Shown here in pieces: positions 35,953 to 44,977 of a DNA stretch of 64,000 bases; position 1 is the first letter of the stretch; each line of letters begins with the position of its first letter. The stretch covers positions 310,001 through 374,000 of the forward strand of contig NZ_LMIS01000001.1 of assembly GCF_001428805.1 (NCBI RefSeq), read 5' to 3'. Origin of the DNA: Aeromicrobium sp. Root236 (GTDB taxonomy: Bacteria > Actinomycetota > Actinomycetes > Propionibacteriales > Nocardioidaceae). Position numbers and translations under genes: made by a program. The notes under the pieces are model-generated. The model was not told where the DNA came from. It worked only from the letters and a program-made list of their open reading frames with translations, and made no database searches.

Positions 35953-36855
35953 ATGGCGATGAAATGGCTACCGCGACGCGAACCTGACGAGACCCCCCGC
36001 GAGGGCAACGGTCCGATCCTCATCCATGCCCTCGACGGGTTCCTGGGTGCCGGTTCTGCTGCCCGCATGGCCGCAGACCAGCTGCGCTCGGGCCACGGCG
36101 AGGTCGTCCACGAGTTCGACATCGACGCGCTGCTCGACTACCGGGCCCGCCGCCCGATGATCGCGTTCCGCGAGGACCACTACGCGGAGTACGACGACCC
36201 GACCTTGCAGGTCGTGCTCGAGCACGACGACAACGGCATGCCCTACTTCCTGCTGGCCGGCCCGGAGCCCGACTTCCACTGGGAGCAGTTCATCGCCGAG
36301 GTCCATGACTTCATCGAGGAGCACGACGTCCCGCTGACCCTCGGGCTCGGCGCCGTGCCCATGGGCGTGCCCCACACCCGGCCCACCATGATCACCGCTC
36401 ATGGCACGCGTCCCGACCTGGTCGACCGGCAGAACCTCTGGTCCGCGCAGGTCATGGTCCCGTCGTCCGCGCAGTCGCTGCTGGAGTACCGCCTCGGGCA
36501 GTGGGGCCACGACGCCGCCGGCTACGTCGTGCACGTGCCGCACTACCTCGCGCAGATCGACTACCCGACCGCGTCGCTCGCGCTGATCGACGCCCTCGTC
36601 GACCGCACGGGGCTCAGCATCAACGTCGACTCGCTCAAGGCCCGCCAGGAGGCGGCCCTCGCGGAGATCGAGCAGCAGATCGAGGAGCAGGGCGGCCAGA
36701 GCCTGCTCGGCGGGCTCGAGGAGCAGTACGACGCGTTCACCCGCGGTGCGGCCCAGTCGCTGCTCGCCAGCGACGAGGACCTGCCGAGCGGCGACGAGCT
36801 GGCCGACCAGTTCGAGCAGTTCCTGGCGCGTCAGCGCAAGAACGACCAAGGCTGA
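35953..36855 (+). CDS. PAC2-family protein (proteasome-assembly-chaperone-like)
   Basis: 300 residues. ILIHALDGFLGAGSAARMAADQL, FREDHYAEYDDPTLQVVLEHD, LGLGAVPMGVPHTRPTMITAHGT and HVPHYLAQIDYPTASLALIDAL are the conserved PAC2 blocks. Archaeal/eukaryotic relatives assist proteasome assembly; the actinobacterial role is unproven. A coiled-coil-like Glu/Gln-rich helix (AALAEIEQQIEEQGG) lies near 235-250. ATG 35953 lies 10 nt after the dxs stop; the two are probably co-transcribed and end at the hairpin over the stop codon. Confidence 0.88.
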   Translation: MAMKWLPRREPDETPREGNGPILIHALDGFLGAGSAARMAADQLRSGHGEVVHEFDIDALLDYRARRPMIAFREDHYAEYDDPTLQVVLEHDDNGMPYFLLAGPEPDFHWEQFIAEVHDFIEEHDVPLTLGLGAVPMGVPHTRPTMITAHGTRPDLVDRQNLWSAQVMVPSSAQSLLEYRLGQWGHDAAGYVVHVPHYLAQIDYPTASLALIDALVDRTGLSINVDSLKARQEAALAEIEQQIEEQGGQSLLGGLEEQYDAFTRGAAQSLLASDEDLPSGDELADQFEQFLARQRKNDQG

Positions 36856-36860
36856 CGCGC
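36826..36860. terminator. Hairpin over the PAC2 stop codon
   Basis: GCGCGTCAGC (36826-36835) pairs perfectly with GCTGACGCGC (36851-36860), a 10-bp GC-rich stem with a 15-nt loop that includes the end of the coding sequence. A short A/T run is absent; likely intrinsic terminator for dxs-PAC2. Confidence 0.55.
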
Positions 36861-36931
36861 GCCGAAAGTAGCGGGTGGCCGGCGACCTTCGGCCGATGGA
36901 AGGTGCCGACCGTCTTCCGTACGTTCGTGGG

Positions 36932-38080
36932 GTGTCCTCGACTCCGCTGAGCGCCAGTCCCGGCCCGCTCGCTCCGGCCGACCGAGCTCTCGGCCCTGAC
37001 CTCGCCCGCGGCTTCATGCTGCTGTTCATCGCGCTGGCCAACTCGCACTACTTCCTGAGCGGTGACTCGGTGCGTGGCGGCTTCCCGATGGACGGGTCGA
37101 GGCTCGACTCCGCCGTGACCTGGTTCGTCGCGACGTTCGTCGATGGCCGGGCGTTCCCGATGTTCGGCCTGCTGTTCGGCTACGGGGTGGCGATGATCGT
37201 CCGGCGCCAGGAGGCGCTGGGACCCAAGGGCGTGCGACACCTCCTGTGGCGTCGGGCGATGTTCCTCGTCGTCGTGGGATTTCTCCACGCGATGCTCCTC
37301 TACGTCGGCGACATCCTCGCGGCGTACGGCGTGCTGCTGCTCCTCGGCGCCTGGGCGGTGAGGTGGAGGGACGGCTGGCTGCTGGGAGTGGCGGCGGTGA
37401 TCTTCACCCTCGGGGCGTTCCCGTCGGGTGACTCGATGTCGATCGTCACCGACCCACCGGACCCGTCGATGCTGCCTCCGGACCTGCTCACGATGCTGTC
37501 GGACCGGATCGTGGCGCAGCCGTTCATCATGCTGCTGGGTCCGATCGGCTTCGCCTGCCCGTTCCTCGTGGGGCTGTGGGCCGGCCGCCGCCGAGTCCTG
37601 GAGCAGCCGGAGCTCCACCGCCGGTTGCTGACCGTGACGGCGGTCGTGGGCATCGCGGTCGCCGTGCTCGGCGCCCAGCCCGTGGCACTCATGCTCGCCG
37701 GCGTCACCGACGTGCCGAGCCGCAGCACGCTCGAGCTGATCGGCCCGTGGCACGACGCATCCGGAGTGCTGGGCGGGTTCGGCTATGCCGCCGCGATCAC
37801 GCTGCTGGCCGCCCGCTTGAGCAAGGAGGGTCGCGTCGTCCGGGCGATCGCCGCGACAGGACAACGCTCGATGACGTTCTATCTCTCGCAGTCCGTCGTG
37901 TGGACGGTGGTGTTCACACCGTTCCTGCTCGATCTGTCCGGGCCATTGAGCGTCGCCGGCACGGCGCTGCTGGCGACGATGACCTGGGTGTCGACCGTGG
38001 TCATCGCCGACCGCATGCGCCGTGCCGGTTATCGGGGTCCGTTCGAGCTGCTCGTGCGGGGGGTCACGTACGGGCGCTAG
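36932..38080 (+). CDS. DUF418-family integral membrane protein
   Basis: 382 residues with roughly ten hydrophobic helices. DLARGFMLLFIALANSHYF near the N-terminus, AFPMFGLLFGYGVAMI and the C-terminal RAIAATGQRSMTFYLSQS are the hallmarks of the DUF418/acyltransferase-3-like group. Function unknown. GTG 36932 is selected because TACGTT (36920-36925) lies 6 nt upstream, the leaderless pattern; ATG 36896 and GTG 36875 are in-frame alternatives. Its stop overlaps the convergent ABC permease gene by 4 nt. Confidence 0.85.
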   Translation: MSSTPLSASPGPLAPADRALGPDLARGFMLLFIALANSHYFLSGDSVRGGFPMDGSRLDSAVTWFVATFVDGRAFPMFGLLFGYGVAMIVRRQEALGPKGVRHLLWRRAMFLVVVGFLHAMLLYVGDILAAYGVLLLLGAWAVRWRDGWLLGVAAVIFTLGAFPSGDSMSIVTDPPDPSMLPPDLLTMLSDRIVAQPFIMLLGPIGFACPFLVGLWAGRRRVLEQPELHRRLLTVTAVVGIAVAVLGAQPVALMLAGVTDVPSRSTLELIGPWHDASGVLGGFGYAAAITLLAARLSKEGRVVRAIAATGQRSMTFYLSQSVVWTVVFTPFLLDLSGPLSVAGTALLATMTWVSTVVIADRMRRAGYRGPFELLVRGVTYGR

Positions 38081-38871
38081 ACCCGTTCGGCGACCTTCTC
38101 GTACGACCGCATGGCCCAGACGTAGCCCAGCAGGGCGATCGCTGCGCTCCAGACGATCGTCAGCACGACGCCGTTGCCGAGGTCCGCGCCGGTCAGCAGG
38201 CCGCGCACGGACTCGGTGAACGGTGTGAACGGCTGGTTCTCGGCGAACCAACGCACGCCTGACGGCATGGTGTCCGTCGGCACGAACCCGCTGCCGAAGA
38301 ACGGGAGCAGGAGCAGCGGCATCGGACTGTTGCTGGCCGTCTCGACGCTCTTGGCGCTCATGCCGAGAGCCACCGTCAGCCAGGTCAGGGCAAACGTGAT
38401 GGCGGCGAGGACGCCGACCAGGGCCAGCCAGTCGAGCGGCGACGCCGACGGCCGGAACCCGATCACCAGAGCGACTACCAGGACGACGGCCATGCACGCC
38501 AGCGTCTGGAGCATGCTGCCGACGACGTGCCCGGTCAGCACCGCCGCGCGGGAGATGCCCATCGTGCGGAAGCGGTCGATGATGCCCTCGGTCATGTCCA
38601 TCGCGACCGCGATCGCGGTGCCCTGGGCGGCGCCGGCGACCGTCAGCACGAGGATGCCGGGCACGAGGTACTCGACGTACGCGTCACGGCCACCGGAGGC
38701 GACGCCGAGCCCGGCGCCCATCGTGCCGCCGAGGACATAGACGAACAGGAGGAGGAAGACCACCGGGATGCCGACCAGCATCAGGGTCAGGGAGGGGTAG
38801 CGCTGCATGTGGCGCAGGTTGCGCCGCAGCATCGTTGCGGAGTCGCGGGTGGCGTAGGTCAGTGTGCTCAT
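38077..38871 (-). CDS. ABC-2 type transporter permease (DrrB-like)
   Basis: 264 residues with six predicted helices. RRNLRHMQRYPSLTLMLVGIPVVFLLLF opens the ABC-2 domain; GIIDRFRTMGISRAAVLTGHVV is the conserved coupling region of DrrB/NodJ type exporters and FVPTDTMPSGVRWFAENQPFTPF the late conserved loop. It forms the membrane channel for the ATPase encoded 1 nt upstream. Exported substrate unknown (drug or lipid). Confidence 0.9.
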   Translation of the reverse strand: MSTLTYATRDSATMLRRNLRHMQRYPSLTLMLVGIPVVFLLLFVYVLGGTMGAGLGVASGGRDAYVEYLVPGILVLTVAGAAQGTAIAVAMDMTEGIIDRFRTMGISRAAVLTGHVVGSMLQTLACMAVVLVVALVIGFRPSASPLDWLALVGVLAAITFALTWLTVALGMSAKSVETASNSPMPLLLLPFFGSGFVPTDTMPSGVRWFAENQPFTPFTESVRGLLTGADLGNGVVLTIVWSAAIALLGYVWAMRSYEKVAERV

Positions 38872-38872
38872 G

Positions 38873-39823
38873 TCAGCTGGCTTTCTGTGCGTCGTGTCGG
38901 TCGGTGAGGGCGAAGAAGACGTCGTCGAGGTCGGGCGTGTGGATCGACAGGTCGTCGACCTCGATCGACTCGTCGAGGCCGGCGAGCAGGGTCCTCAGGG
39001 AGCCGATCCCGCCGTCGCTCGGCACCTGCAGCGTCAGCGCCTCGTCGTCGCGGGTGGCCTCGGCGAGGTGCCGGGCCGCGGCGTCGAGGCTCGACGCATC
39101 GGCGAACCGCAGCAGGATGTGGCCGCCGGGGATGAGCCGCTTGAGCTCGGCCGGCGTGCCCTCGGCGACGATCGCGCCTCGGTCGAGCACCGCGATGCGG
39201 TCGGCGAGCTCGTCGGCCTCGTCGAGGTACTGGGTCGTGAGGAAGATCGTCACGCCGTCGGCGACGAGTCCGCGGATGATCTGCCACATCGTGTGGCGGC
39301 TGCGTGGGTCCAGCCCGGTCGTCGGCTCGTCGAGGAAGATGATGCGCGGATCGCCCACCAGCGTCATCGCCAGGTCGAGCCGTCGCTTCATGCCGCCGGA
39401 GTACGTCGGCGGAGTCTTGCCGGCCGCCTCGACGAGGTCGAACTGCTCGAGGAGCTCGTCGACGCGGCGCCGGCCGACGTCCTTGGGCAGGTGGTTGAGG
39501 TCGGCCATCAGGAGCAGGTTCTCGCGTCCGGTCAGCAGGTTGTCGATCGCCGAGAACTGCCCGGTCACGCCGATCTGCCGGCGAACGGAGCCGGCATCGC
39601 TCGTCACGTCGTGACCGGCAACCGTCGCGACGCCGCCGTCGGGCTTGATCAACGTCGACAGGATGCGGACGATCGTCGTCTTGCCGGCGCCGTTGGGTCC
39701 CAGAAGTCCGAAGATCGTGCCGGCGGGGACGTCGAGGTCGATGCCGTCCAGCACGACCTTGTCGCCGTACGCCTTGCACAGCCCGGTCGCGGTGATGCCG
39801 GAGTGAGTGGGGGTGGTGCTCAT
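38873..39823 (-). CDS. ABC transporter ATP-binding protein (DrrA-like)
   Basis: 316 residues. Walker A GPNGAGKTT, Q-loop VTGQFSAIDNLLTGREN, signature YSGGMKRRLDL, Walker B IIFLDEPTTGLD and a DrrA-type C-terminal extension (LSIHTPDLDDVFFALTDR). ATG 39823 follows a GAGGA ribosome-binding site. It powers export through the adjacent permease. Third gene of the operon that begins with the ribbon-helix-helix protein. Confidence 0.92.
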   Translation of the reverse strand: MSTTPTHSGITATGLCKAYGDKVVLDGIDLDVPAGTIFGLLGPNGAGKTTIVRILSTLIKPDGGVATVAGHDVTSDAGSVRRQIGVTGQFSAIDNLLTGRENLLLMADLNHLPKDVGRRRVDELLEQFDLVEAAGKTPPTYSGGMKRRLDLAMTLVGDPRIIFLDEPTTGLDPRSRHTMWQIIRGLVADGVTIFLTTQYLDEADELADRIAVLDRGAIVAEGTPAELKRLIPGGHILLRFADASSLDAAARHLAEATRDDEALTLQVPSDGGIGSLRTLLAGLDESIEVDDLSIHTPDLDDVFFALTDRHDAQKAS

Positions 39824-39846
39824 GGTTCCTCTTCTCGTGGTGGTGG

Positions 39847-40716
39847 TCAGGCCGGCGAGCGGTGGATCAGGATGTCGCCGTAGGACGTACGGGCGCGGAC
39901 CTCGACGGTCTGCTCGGACTCCGCGGGGGAGTCGGTGGCCTCGAGCGAGCTGCGCACGGTGCCGGACTTGCTGCTCGCGTCCAGCCACGCAGCGGTGCCG
40001 GTGCGGATGCCGATCTCGACGTCCCCGTACGCGGTCTCGAGGGCGGCGGAGCCACGCTCGACCTCGGCGACCCGGACGCTGCCATAAGCGGTCTTGGCCT
40101 TGACCGACCCCTGGGCCTGGGCGACGGTGATGTCGCCGTTGGCCGACTTGGCGTCGAGCGTGCCGGTGACGGTGCCGAGCCGGATCTCGCCGTTGGAGTT
40201 CTTGATGACGGCGTCGCCCTCGATGCGGCTGACGCGCAGGGCGCCCGATCCCGTGGACAGGTCGGCGTCGCCGGCAACAGCTCCGGCGGTGACGTCGCCG
40301 AAGCCGGTGCGGGCCTGCAGGGCGTCCGTGGAGTCGACCCGCACGTTGCCCATGCCGGTCTTGACGCGGCAGGCGCCGAGTGGCCCCTCGACGTCGAGCC
40401 GGCCCATCGCGAGGTCGGCCGACAGGTCGGATCCGGCCGGCAGCTCGACGAGGATGTCGACGGCGCCACCGTTGCCCCACAGGCTGGCCGCGCGCCAGCT
40501 GCGCTGCGCCACGATCCGGAGGAGGCCGCCGAGGAGCTCGACGGTCACCTGCTCGGCCGCTCGTACGTCCGCGGAGCGCTGCGCGTCACGTGGGCGCACG
40601 TCGACGCTCGTGGTGGCGCTGTCGCCGGTGGTGATGCGTACGTCGCCGACACAGGCGAGGTCGATCGTCACCGAGAGGTGGTCAGGCGTCTGGAAGTCGT
40701 GTGTGGTCATGGTCAT
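39847..40716 (-). CDS. DUF4097-family beta-strand-repeat protein
   Basis: 289 residues. The body is a repeated pattern of short strands ending in Asp/Gly/Asn (VKTGMGNVRV, ARTGFGDVTA, KNSNGEIRL, AKSANGDITV, AKTAYGSVRV, LETAYGDVEI), typical of DUF4097 adhesin-like beta-solenoids. No signal peptide or membrane segment is present, so it is probably cytoplasmic. ATG 40716 overlaps the upstream stop (ATGA). In many actinobacteria this gene pairs with the same regulator and a DrrAB exporter, so it may be a structural or sensing partner. Confidence 0.85.
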   Translation of the reverse strand: MTMTTHDFQTPDHLSVTIDLACVGDVRITTGDSATTSVDVRPRDAQRSADVRAAEQVTVELLGGLLRIVAQRSWRAASLWGNGGAVDILVELPAGSDLSADLAMGRLDVEGPLGACRVKTGMGNVRVDSTDALQARTGFGDVTAGAVAGDADLSTGSGALRVSRIEGDAVIKNSNGEIRLGTVTGTLDAKSANGDITVAQAQGSVKAKTAYGSVRVAEVERGSAALETAYGDVEIGIRTGTAAWLDASSKSGTVRSSLEATDSPAESEQTVEVRARTSYGDILIHRSPA

Positions 40717-41210
40717 TTCACCCATCCGCTGAAACGCTGGCTCGTGGTGGTCGTGGGGGTGTTGCGCCGCCTGTCGGGGTCGGCGGCGGCTGCGGCGGTG
40801 CGCACGAGCCAGCTGTTGACCGACAGGCCGTCGCGGCCGGCGGCCGCCTCGATCTGCGACTTGAGCTGCTCGGAGAGGCGCACGGTGAGCCGCGACGTGC
40901 CACTGTCGTCGGCCTCGACCGGAGGCGGCGTCGCCGCGGTGCTCGCCTGGTCGAAGGACTGCTCGCTCGGAGCCGTCGTGACGACCAACTCGGGATCGCG
41001 TCCCCGCAGGCGTACGTCGACCGAGCCCGGGGCGAGCTCGGTGGTGATCTCGGCGGCGGCGGCGGACAGCACGTCGAGCAGCACGAGGCGGGCCGCCGAC
41101 TCGAGGGGAGCCACGAGGCGTTCGGCCATCTCGCGGGCCTCGTCGCCGCCGGCCGCGGCCGCGACGCCGAGGTGGCGGCGAAGGTCTTCGATGTAAGGGT
41201 TCAGGTCCAT
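40713..41210 (-). CDS. Ribbon-helix-helix (HicB-antitoxin-like) regulator
   Basis: 165 residues. The C-terminal part (about 105-145) has a ribbon-helix-helix pattern: strand SRLTVRLSEQLKSQIEAAA, then DGLSVNSWLVRTAAAA. The N-terminal about 80 residues are helical (YIEDLRRHLGVAAAAGG...) and may dimerise or bind a partner. No toxin gene is adjacent; instead it heads the DUF4097-ABC operon. Its start codon lies within the first of three regularly spaced TGACGTCA boxes, which implies autoregulation. Confidence 0.8.
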   Translation of the reverse strand: MDLNPYIEDLRRHLGVAAAAGGDEAREMAERLVAPLESAARLVLLDVLSAAAAEITTELAPGSVDVRLRGRDPELVVTTAPSEQSFDQASTAATPPPVEADDSGTSRLTVRLSEQLKSQIEAAAGRDGLSVNSWLVRTAAAAADPDRRRNTPTTTTSQRFSGWVK

Positions 41211-41261
41211 GACGTCATCATGACACCACTATGACGTCACATGCAAGTCACGATGGCGTCA
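41210..41261. promoter_or_regulatory. Three-site operator array with 22-bp period
   Basis: TGACGTCA at 41210-41217 and 41232-41239, and TGGCGTCA at 41254-41261: exact 22-bp spacing. The first overlaps the start codon of the ribbon-helix-helix gene, the third occupies the -35 region of the divergent tesB promoter (TACGAT at 41276-41281). Array spacing of about two helical turns is typical for cooperative RHH binding. Confidence 0.65.
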
Positions 41262-41287
41262 TCGTCGCTCACCGCTACGATCGGACC

Positions 41288-42160
41288 GTGCCTGCATCCC
41301 TTGAAGACGTCGTCGGACTCCTGGATCTCGAGCAGCTGGAGGTGGGTCTCTATCGCGGGTCGCAGCCCGAGGCATCGGAGCTGCCGCGCGTGTTCGGTGG
41401 CCAGGTGGCGGCCCAGGCGCTCATGGCGGCGCAGCTCACCGTGCCCGACGAGCGCCACGTGCACTCGCTGCACCTCTACTTCATCCTCGGCGGAGATCCG
41501 AGCATCCCGATCGTCTACGACGTCGAGAACGTCCGCGACGGTGGCTCGTTCACCACGCGGCGCGTCGCGGCCCGTCAGCACGGCGAGATCATCTTCTACA
41601 TGACCGCGTCGTTCCAGGTCGTCGAGGACGGCTGGGACCACCAGGACGCGATGCCCGACGTGCCGTCGCCGGACGAGTCGCTGCCGCTGACCGACGTCAT
41701 CGGCGGCCGTGGCTCGGAGGCGGCCGAGTTCTGGAACCGTGAGTGGTCGTCGTTCGACATGCGCTACATCGGCGACAACCGGGCCGAGGACGACCCGCAG
41801 CGCCGGCTCGTCCCCGTCGTGCAGCGCCTGTGGTTTCGCGCCGACGGCACGCTGCCGGACTCGCGGATCGTCCACAACGCGGCGTTCACCTACATCAGCG
41901 ACCTGAGCCTGCTCGGCGCGAGCCTCGTGCCGCACGGGACGTTCATCGGGGCCCCTGACGTCCAGGCGGCCTCGCTCGACCACGTCATCTGGTTCCACCG
42001 GCCGATCGCCGCCGACCAGTGGCTCCTGTACGACCAGACCTCGCCGTCGGCGTCCGGTGCTCGCGGTCTGAGCACGGCTCGGGTCTTCACCGAGGACGGC
42101 ACGCTCGTGGCGACCGTCGCCCAGGAAGGCCTGATCCGCCGGATCACTCCTCGCGGCTAG
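41288..42160 (+). CDS. tesB: Acyl-CoA thioesterase II
   Basis: 290 residues, double hot-dog fold. RVFGGQVAAQALMAA and HSLHLYFILGGDPSIPI (N-terminal hot-dog), FTYISDLSLLGASLVPHG and HVIWFHRPIAADQWLLYDQTSPSASGARG (C-terminal hot-dog) are the TesB signatures, with the Asp/Thr/Gln catalytic network in the second. It hydrolyses medium/long acyl-CoA in the cytoplasm. GTG 41288 follows TACGAT by 6 nt (leaderless). Its stop TAG is shared on the opposite strand with the stop of the convergent hydrolase gene. Confidence 0.92.
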   Translation: MPASLEDVVGLLDLEQLEVGLYRGSQPEASELPRVFGGQVAAQALMAAQLTVPDERHVHSLHLYFILGGDPSIPIVYDVENVRDGGSFTTRRVAARQHGEIIFYMTASFQVVEDGWDHQDAMPDVPSPDESLPLTDVIGGRGSEAAEFWNREWSSFDMRYIGDNRAEDDPQRRLVPVVQRLWFRADGTLPDSRIVHNAAFTYISDLSLLGASLVPHGTFIGAPDVQAASLDHVIWFHRPIAADQWLLYDQTSPSASGARGLSTARVFTEDGTLVATVAQEGLIRRITPRG

Positions 42161-44043
42161 GGGATCGTCGGCAGCGTCCCGACGCTCGGGAAGTTGATCG
42201 TCGACGGGTACGTCGCCGAGTTGTGGATCTTGAGCACCGTCAGCGTGCCGAGCAGGTCCGGCAGCGTGGGCAGCAGGTGCGGGACGTCGAACGCCTGCAC
42301 CGCGATCCGCAGCTTGTGGCCCGGCAGGATCTTGGCTCGCGTCGGGAAGATCTCGACGTCGATCGGCGCGACCTCGTTGGGCGCGAGCCGCTTCTGCGCT
42401 GCCTTGGTGAACGGGTGGAACGGCTGGATCAGCACGCCGTCGAGATAGCGCGACTTGCTGGTGTCGAGCGCTCGGTGCGAGATGACCTGCCAGCCTCCCG
42501 TGAGGCGCTTGACCGTGCCGTCGGGTGCTTCGTCCTCGAGGGCGACCGACAGCATGCCGTCACCACCGGCGCTCGAGGCGTACAGGTGGGCGTTGATCGG
42601 CCCCTGGACCGTCACGGCCTTGGTCAGCGGCTTGGTCGAGAACACCGCGCCCGCCTTGTCGTTGAGCTGGTTGTCCGAGAAGCAGGGGAGCTGGGCGAGT
42701 AGCAGGTTGGGCACGCCCGCGGTCCACTGGTTGGCCGAGCGCGTGCAGAGCCCCGCTGCGGGGATCGGGAGGATGCTCGAGGTGCCGGCGGTCGCGGTGC
42801 CGGACGTGAGGCCGCCCGGGGCGCCGAGCAGCGCGGACGTGCCGGACAGTTTGAGCTTGGCGCCGGTCAGGGACGGGCCGATCCACTTCGTGCTCTTGGC
42901 CCACGCGCCGGTGCCCTGCTCGTAGTACGTGAGGTTGGCGATGTCGCTGTTGAGCGTCGAGTCGCTGCGACCCTTGAGGTAGTGGTCGAACCAGCGCAGC
43001 TGCAGCTCGCCCAGCGATCCGTAGCCGGCCTTGGCGATGTCGGCGCCGCTCGAGGCCTGCAGGTGGTCCCACGGGCCGACGATCATCTTGGCGGGGATGC
43101 CGCGCTTGTTGAGGTTCTCGAACAGCAACGGCGTGCCGCGCTGGAACAGGTCGTACTCGCCGGACACGAAGAACGCCGGGACCTTGACCTTGTCGATCAC
43201 GTTGATGACCGAGCGCTCCTTGTAGAACGCCCCGTCGTATGCCGGTTCACCGCCGAGGAACGCGCTGAGCAGCAGCGGGACCGTGAACGTGCCGGCGCCG
43301 GTGAGGTGGTCGAGCAGCTCCTTGATCGCCGAGTCGGGGCTCGTCGCCAGCACCGTCGGCGGGATCAGGCCCGTCGAGGTGACGAGGCCGAGCCACAGCG
43401 GGATGAAGCCGACGTCGAGCTGGCCGCCCGAGGCGACGACGTCGCGGTAGACGTCAGCGCCGGGCACCTGCGGGAAGATCGCCTTGAGCCCGGGCGGCTG
43501 GGCTGCCGCGGCCCAGAGCTGGCTGATGCCCATGTAGGACGGGCCCGTCATGCCGGTGATGCCGTTGCTCCACGGGCGCGCCGACGAGTGCGCCCACGTC
43601 ATGATCTCGCCGCCGTCCTTGTTCTCCCGGGCGTCGAAGGCCCTCCAGATGCCTTCGGAGCTGCCGGTGCCGCGAGCGTCGACGGTCAGCTGCACGTAGC
43701 CGCGCTTGACGAGATAGCTCGAGTCGCCGCCGAGGAACCCGCCGGCCGAGCTGACGACGGTCTTGTTGTACGCCGTGATGGTCACCAGGACCGGGAACCG
43801 CTTGGCGATCGCCTTGCCGTTGGCGTCTGCCGGGCGTACGACATCGCCGCGCAGGATCGTGCCGTCGGACATCGGGATCGCCACGTCGCGCTCCGTGACG
43901 GTCTTGGGGTACTCCGCGGCACGGGGCTTCCACGTCGTCGCAGCCGTGGCTGCCGTGGTGCTGAACGTGAGCGAGGCGGCGATCATCCCGAGCGCGAGCC
44001 CGACGATCATGAGCAGGCGATGGACCGTGGTTCGAGCGTGCAC
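42157..44043 (-). CDS. Secreted CocE/NonD-family hydrolase (X-Pro dipeptidyl-peptidase-like)
   Basis: 628 residues. Signal peptide: basic MHARTTVHR, hydrophobic LLMIVGLALGMIAASLTF, cleavage probably after AATAA (about 36). Catalytic domain with nucleophile GPSYMGIS, Asp in SGEYDLFQ and His in GPWDHLQ; the C-terminal jelly-roll (from about 400) contains VQGPINAHLYASS. Family members are esterases or X-Pro peptidases acting outside the cell; substrate unknown. Monocistronic. Confidence 0.9.
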   Translation of the reverse strand: MHARTTVHRLLMIVGLALGMIAASLTFSTTAATAATTWKPRAAEYPKTVTERDVAIPMSDGTILRGDVVRPADANGKAIAKRFPVLVTITAYNKTVVSSAGGFLGGDSSYLVKRGYVQLTVDARGTGSSEGIWRAFDARENKDGGEIMTWAHSSARPWSNGITGMTGPSYMGISQLWAAAAQPPGLKAIFPQVPGADVYRDVVASGGQLDVGFIPLWLGLVTSTGLIPPTVLATSPDSAIKELLDHLTGAGTFTVPLLLSAFLGGEPAYDGAFYKERSVINVIDKVKVPAFFVSGEYDLFQRGTPLLFENLNKRGIPAKMIVGPWDHLQASSGADIAKAGYGSLGELQLRWFDHYLKGRSDSTLNSDIANLTYYEQGTGAWAKSTKWIGPSLTGAKLKLSGTSALLGAPGGLTSGTATAGTSSILPIPAAGLCTRSANQWTAGVPNLLLAQLPCFSDNQLNDKAGAVFSTKPLTKAVTVQGPINAHLYASSAGGDGMLSVALEDEAPDGTVKRLTGGWQVISHRALDTSKSRYLDGVLIQPFHPFTKAAQKRLAPNEVAPIDVEIFPTRAKILPGHKLRIAVQAFDVPHLLPTLPDLLGTLTVLKIHNSATYPSTINFPSVGTLPTIP

Positions 44044-44094
44044 GAAGGGCTCCCTGTGTCGTTGCCGTGATCAACGACCCAAAGTAAATCGGAG

Positions 44095-44976
44095 TTACGC
44101 TTCGGTAACAACCCTTCCGACGAGGTGAGTCACCGGCTTCTTCGCACCCTTGACGCCGAAGACGAGCTCGCCGCGCTCTGCCTGTGACCCGAACACGACG
44201 GTGCCCGGCAGCAGGATCGGCTTGCGGAACTCGACGTCGACCGCGAACGCGGCGGGCAGCTTGTTCTGCAGCGCCGAGAGGCTGCGAGCGAGGGTCCACA
44301 TGCCGTGGGCGATGTTGGTGGGGAAGCCGAACGCCTTGGCGGTCAGCGGGTAGAGGTGGATCGGGTTGCGGTCGCCCGACACCGAGCCGTAGCGGCGGCC
44401 GAGGTCACCGGCGAGCTTCCAGTGCACGACGCCGTCAGGTGCCTCGACGCCTGCCAGGGGAGCCGGTGAGGTCTCCGCGCTGCCGCCCTTGTGGCGGGAG
44501 AACAGCGTCGTCACCTCGTCCCAGACGAGCTCGCCCTCGACGGAGACCTCGGTGATGAGGTCGACGAGCGAGCCCTTGGGGTGCGGCCGCAGGTCGGCAG
44601 CGCGTACGGAGACGTCGAAGGACTCCGCGACGCCGAGCGGGCGGTGCTGGCGGATCGTGTTGCGCAGGTGCACCAGGCCCATCGGCGCGAACGGGAACGC
44701 CGTGTCGGTCATCAGGGCCATGTGCAACCCGAACGCCGCCATGTGCGGGTAGGTCGCCGGGAGGTGGTCGCCGCGCGGGAACCCGCAGACCTCGTTGTAG
44801 GCCTCGAGGTGCTTGAGGTCGGTCACGACACCCTTGCGCTCCAGCACGATCTCGGGGACCGAGCCCTTGGCGTGCTTGATGCCGGGCAGCCCACCGATCA
44901 CGGGGATCGCCGGCAGGACCGCCTTGAGCATCAACGGCGCGGTCGAGGGCGCCTTGTCGAACGTACGGGTGACCAC
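44095..44976 (-). CDS. htdX: MaoC-like 3-hydroxyacyl-thioester dehydratase (HtdX-like)
   Basis: 293 residues, double hot-dog. The C-terminal hydratase-2 motif GDRNPIHLYPLTAKAFGFP carries the catalytic Asp and His, followed by IAHGMWTLA. Gene order with a FabG4-type reductase and a FadA2-type thiolase equals the mycobacterial Rv0241c-Rv0242c-Rv0243 locus, so it is the HtdX counterpart acting in fatty acid elongation or degradation. Start GTG 44976 is 1 nt after the fabG4 stop; same operon. Confidence 0.87.
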   Translation of the reverse strand: MVTRTFDKAPSTAPLMLKAVLPAIPVIGGLPGIKHAKGSVPEIVLERKGVVTDLKHLEAYNEVCGFPRGDHLPATYPHMAAFGLHMALMTDTAFPFAPMGLVHLRNTIRQHRPLGVAESFDVSVRAADLRPHPKGSLVDLITEVSVEGELVWDEVTTLFSRHKGGSAETSPAPLAGVEAPDGVVHWKLAGDLGRRYGSVSGDRNPIHLYPLTAKAFGFPTNIAHGMWTLARSLSALQNKLPAAFAVDVEFRKPILLPGTVVFGSQAERGELVFGVKGAKKPVTHLVGRVVTEA

Positions 44977-44977
44977 G

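Noticed and set aside
34245..36122. 625-codon open frame opposite dxs and PAC2
   Set aside because: Spans two real genes and their junction in antisense; no domain recognisable.
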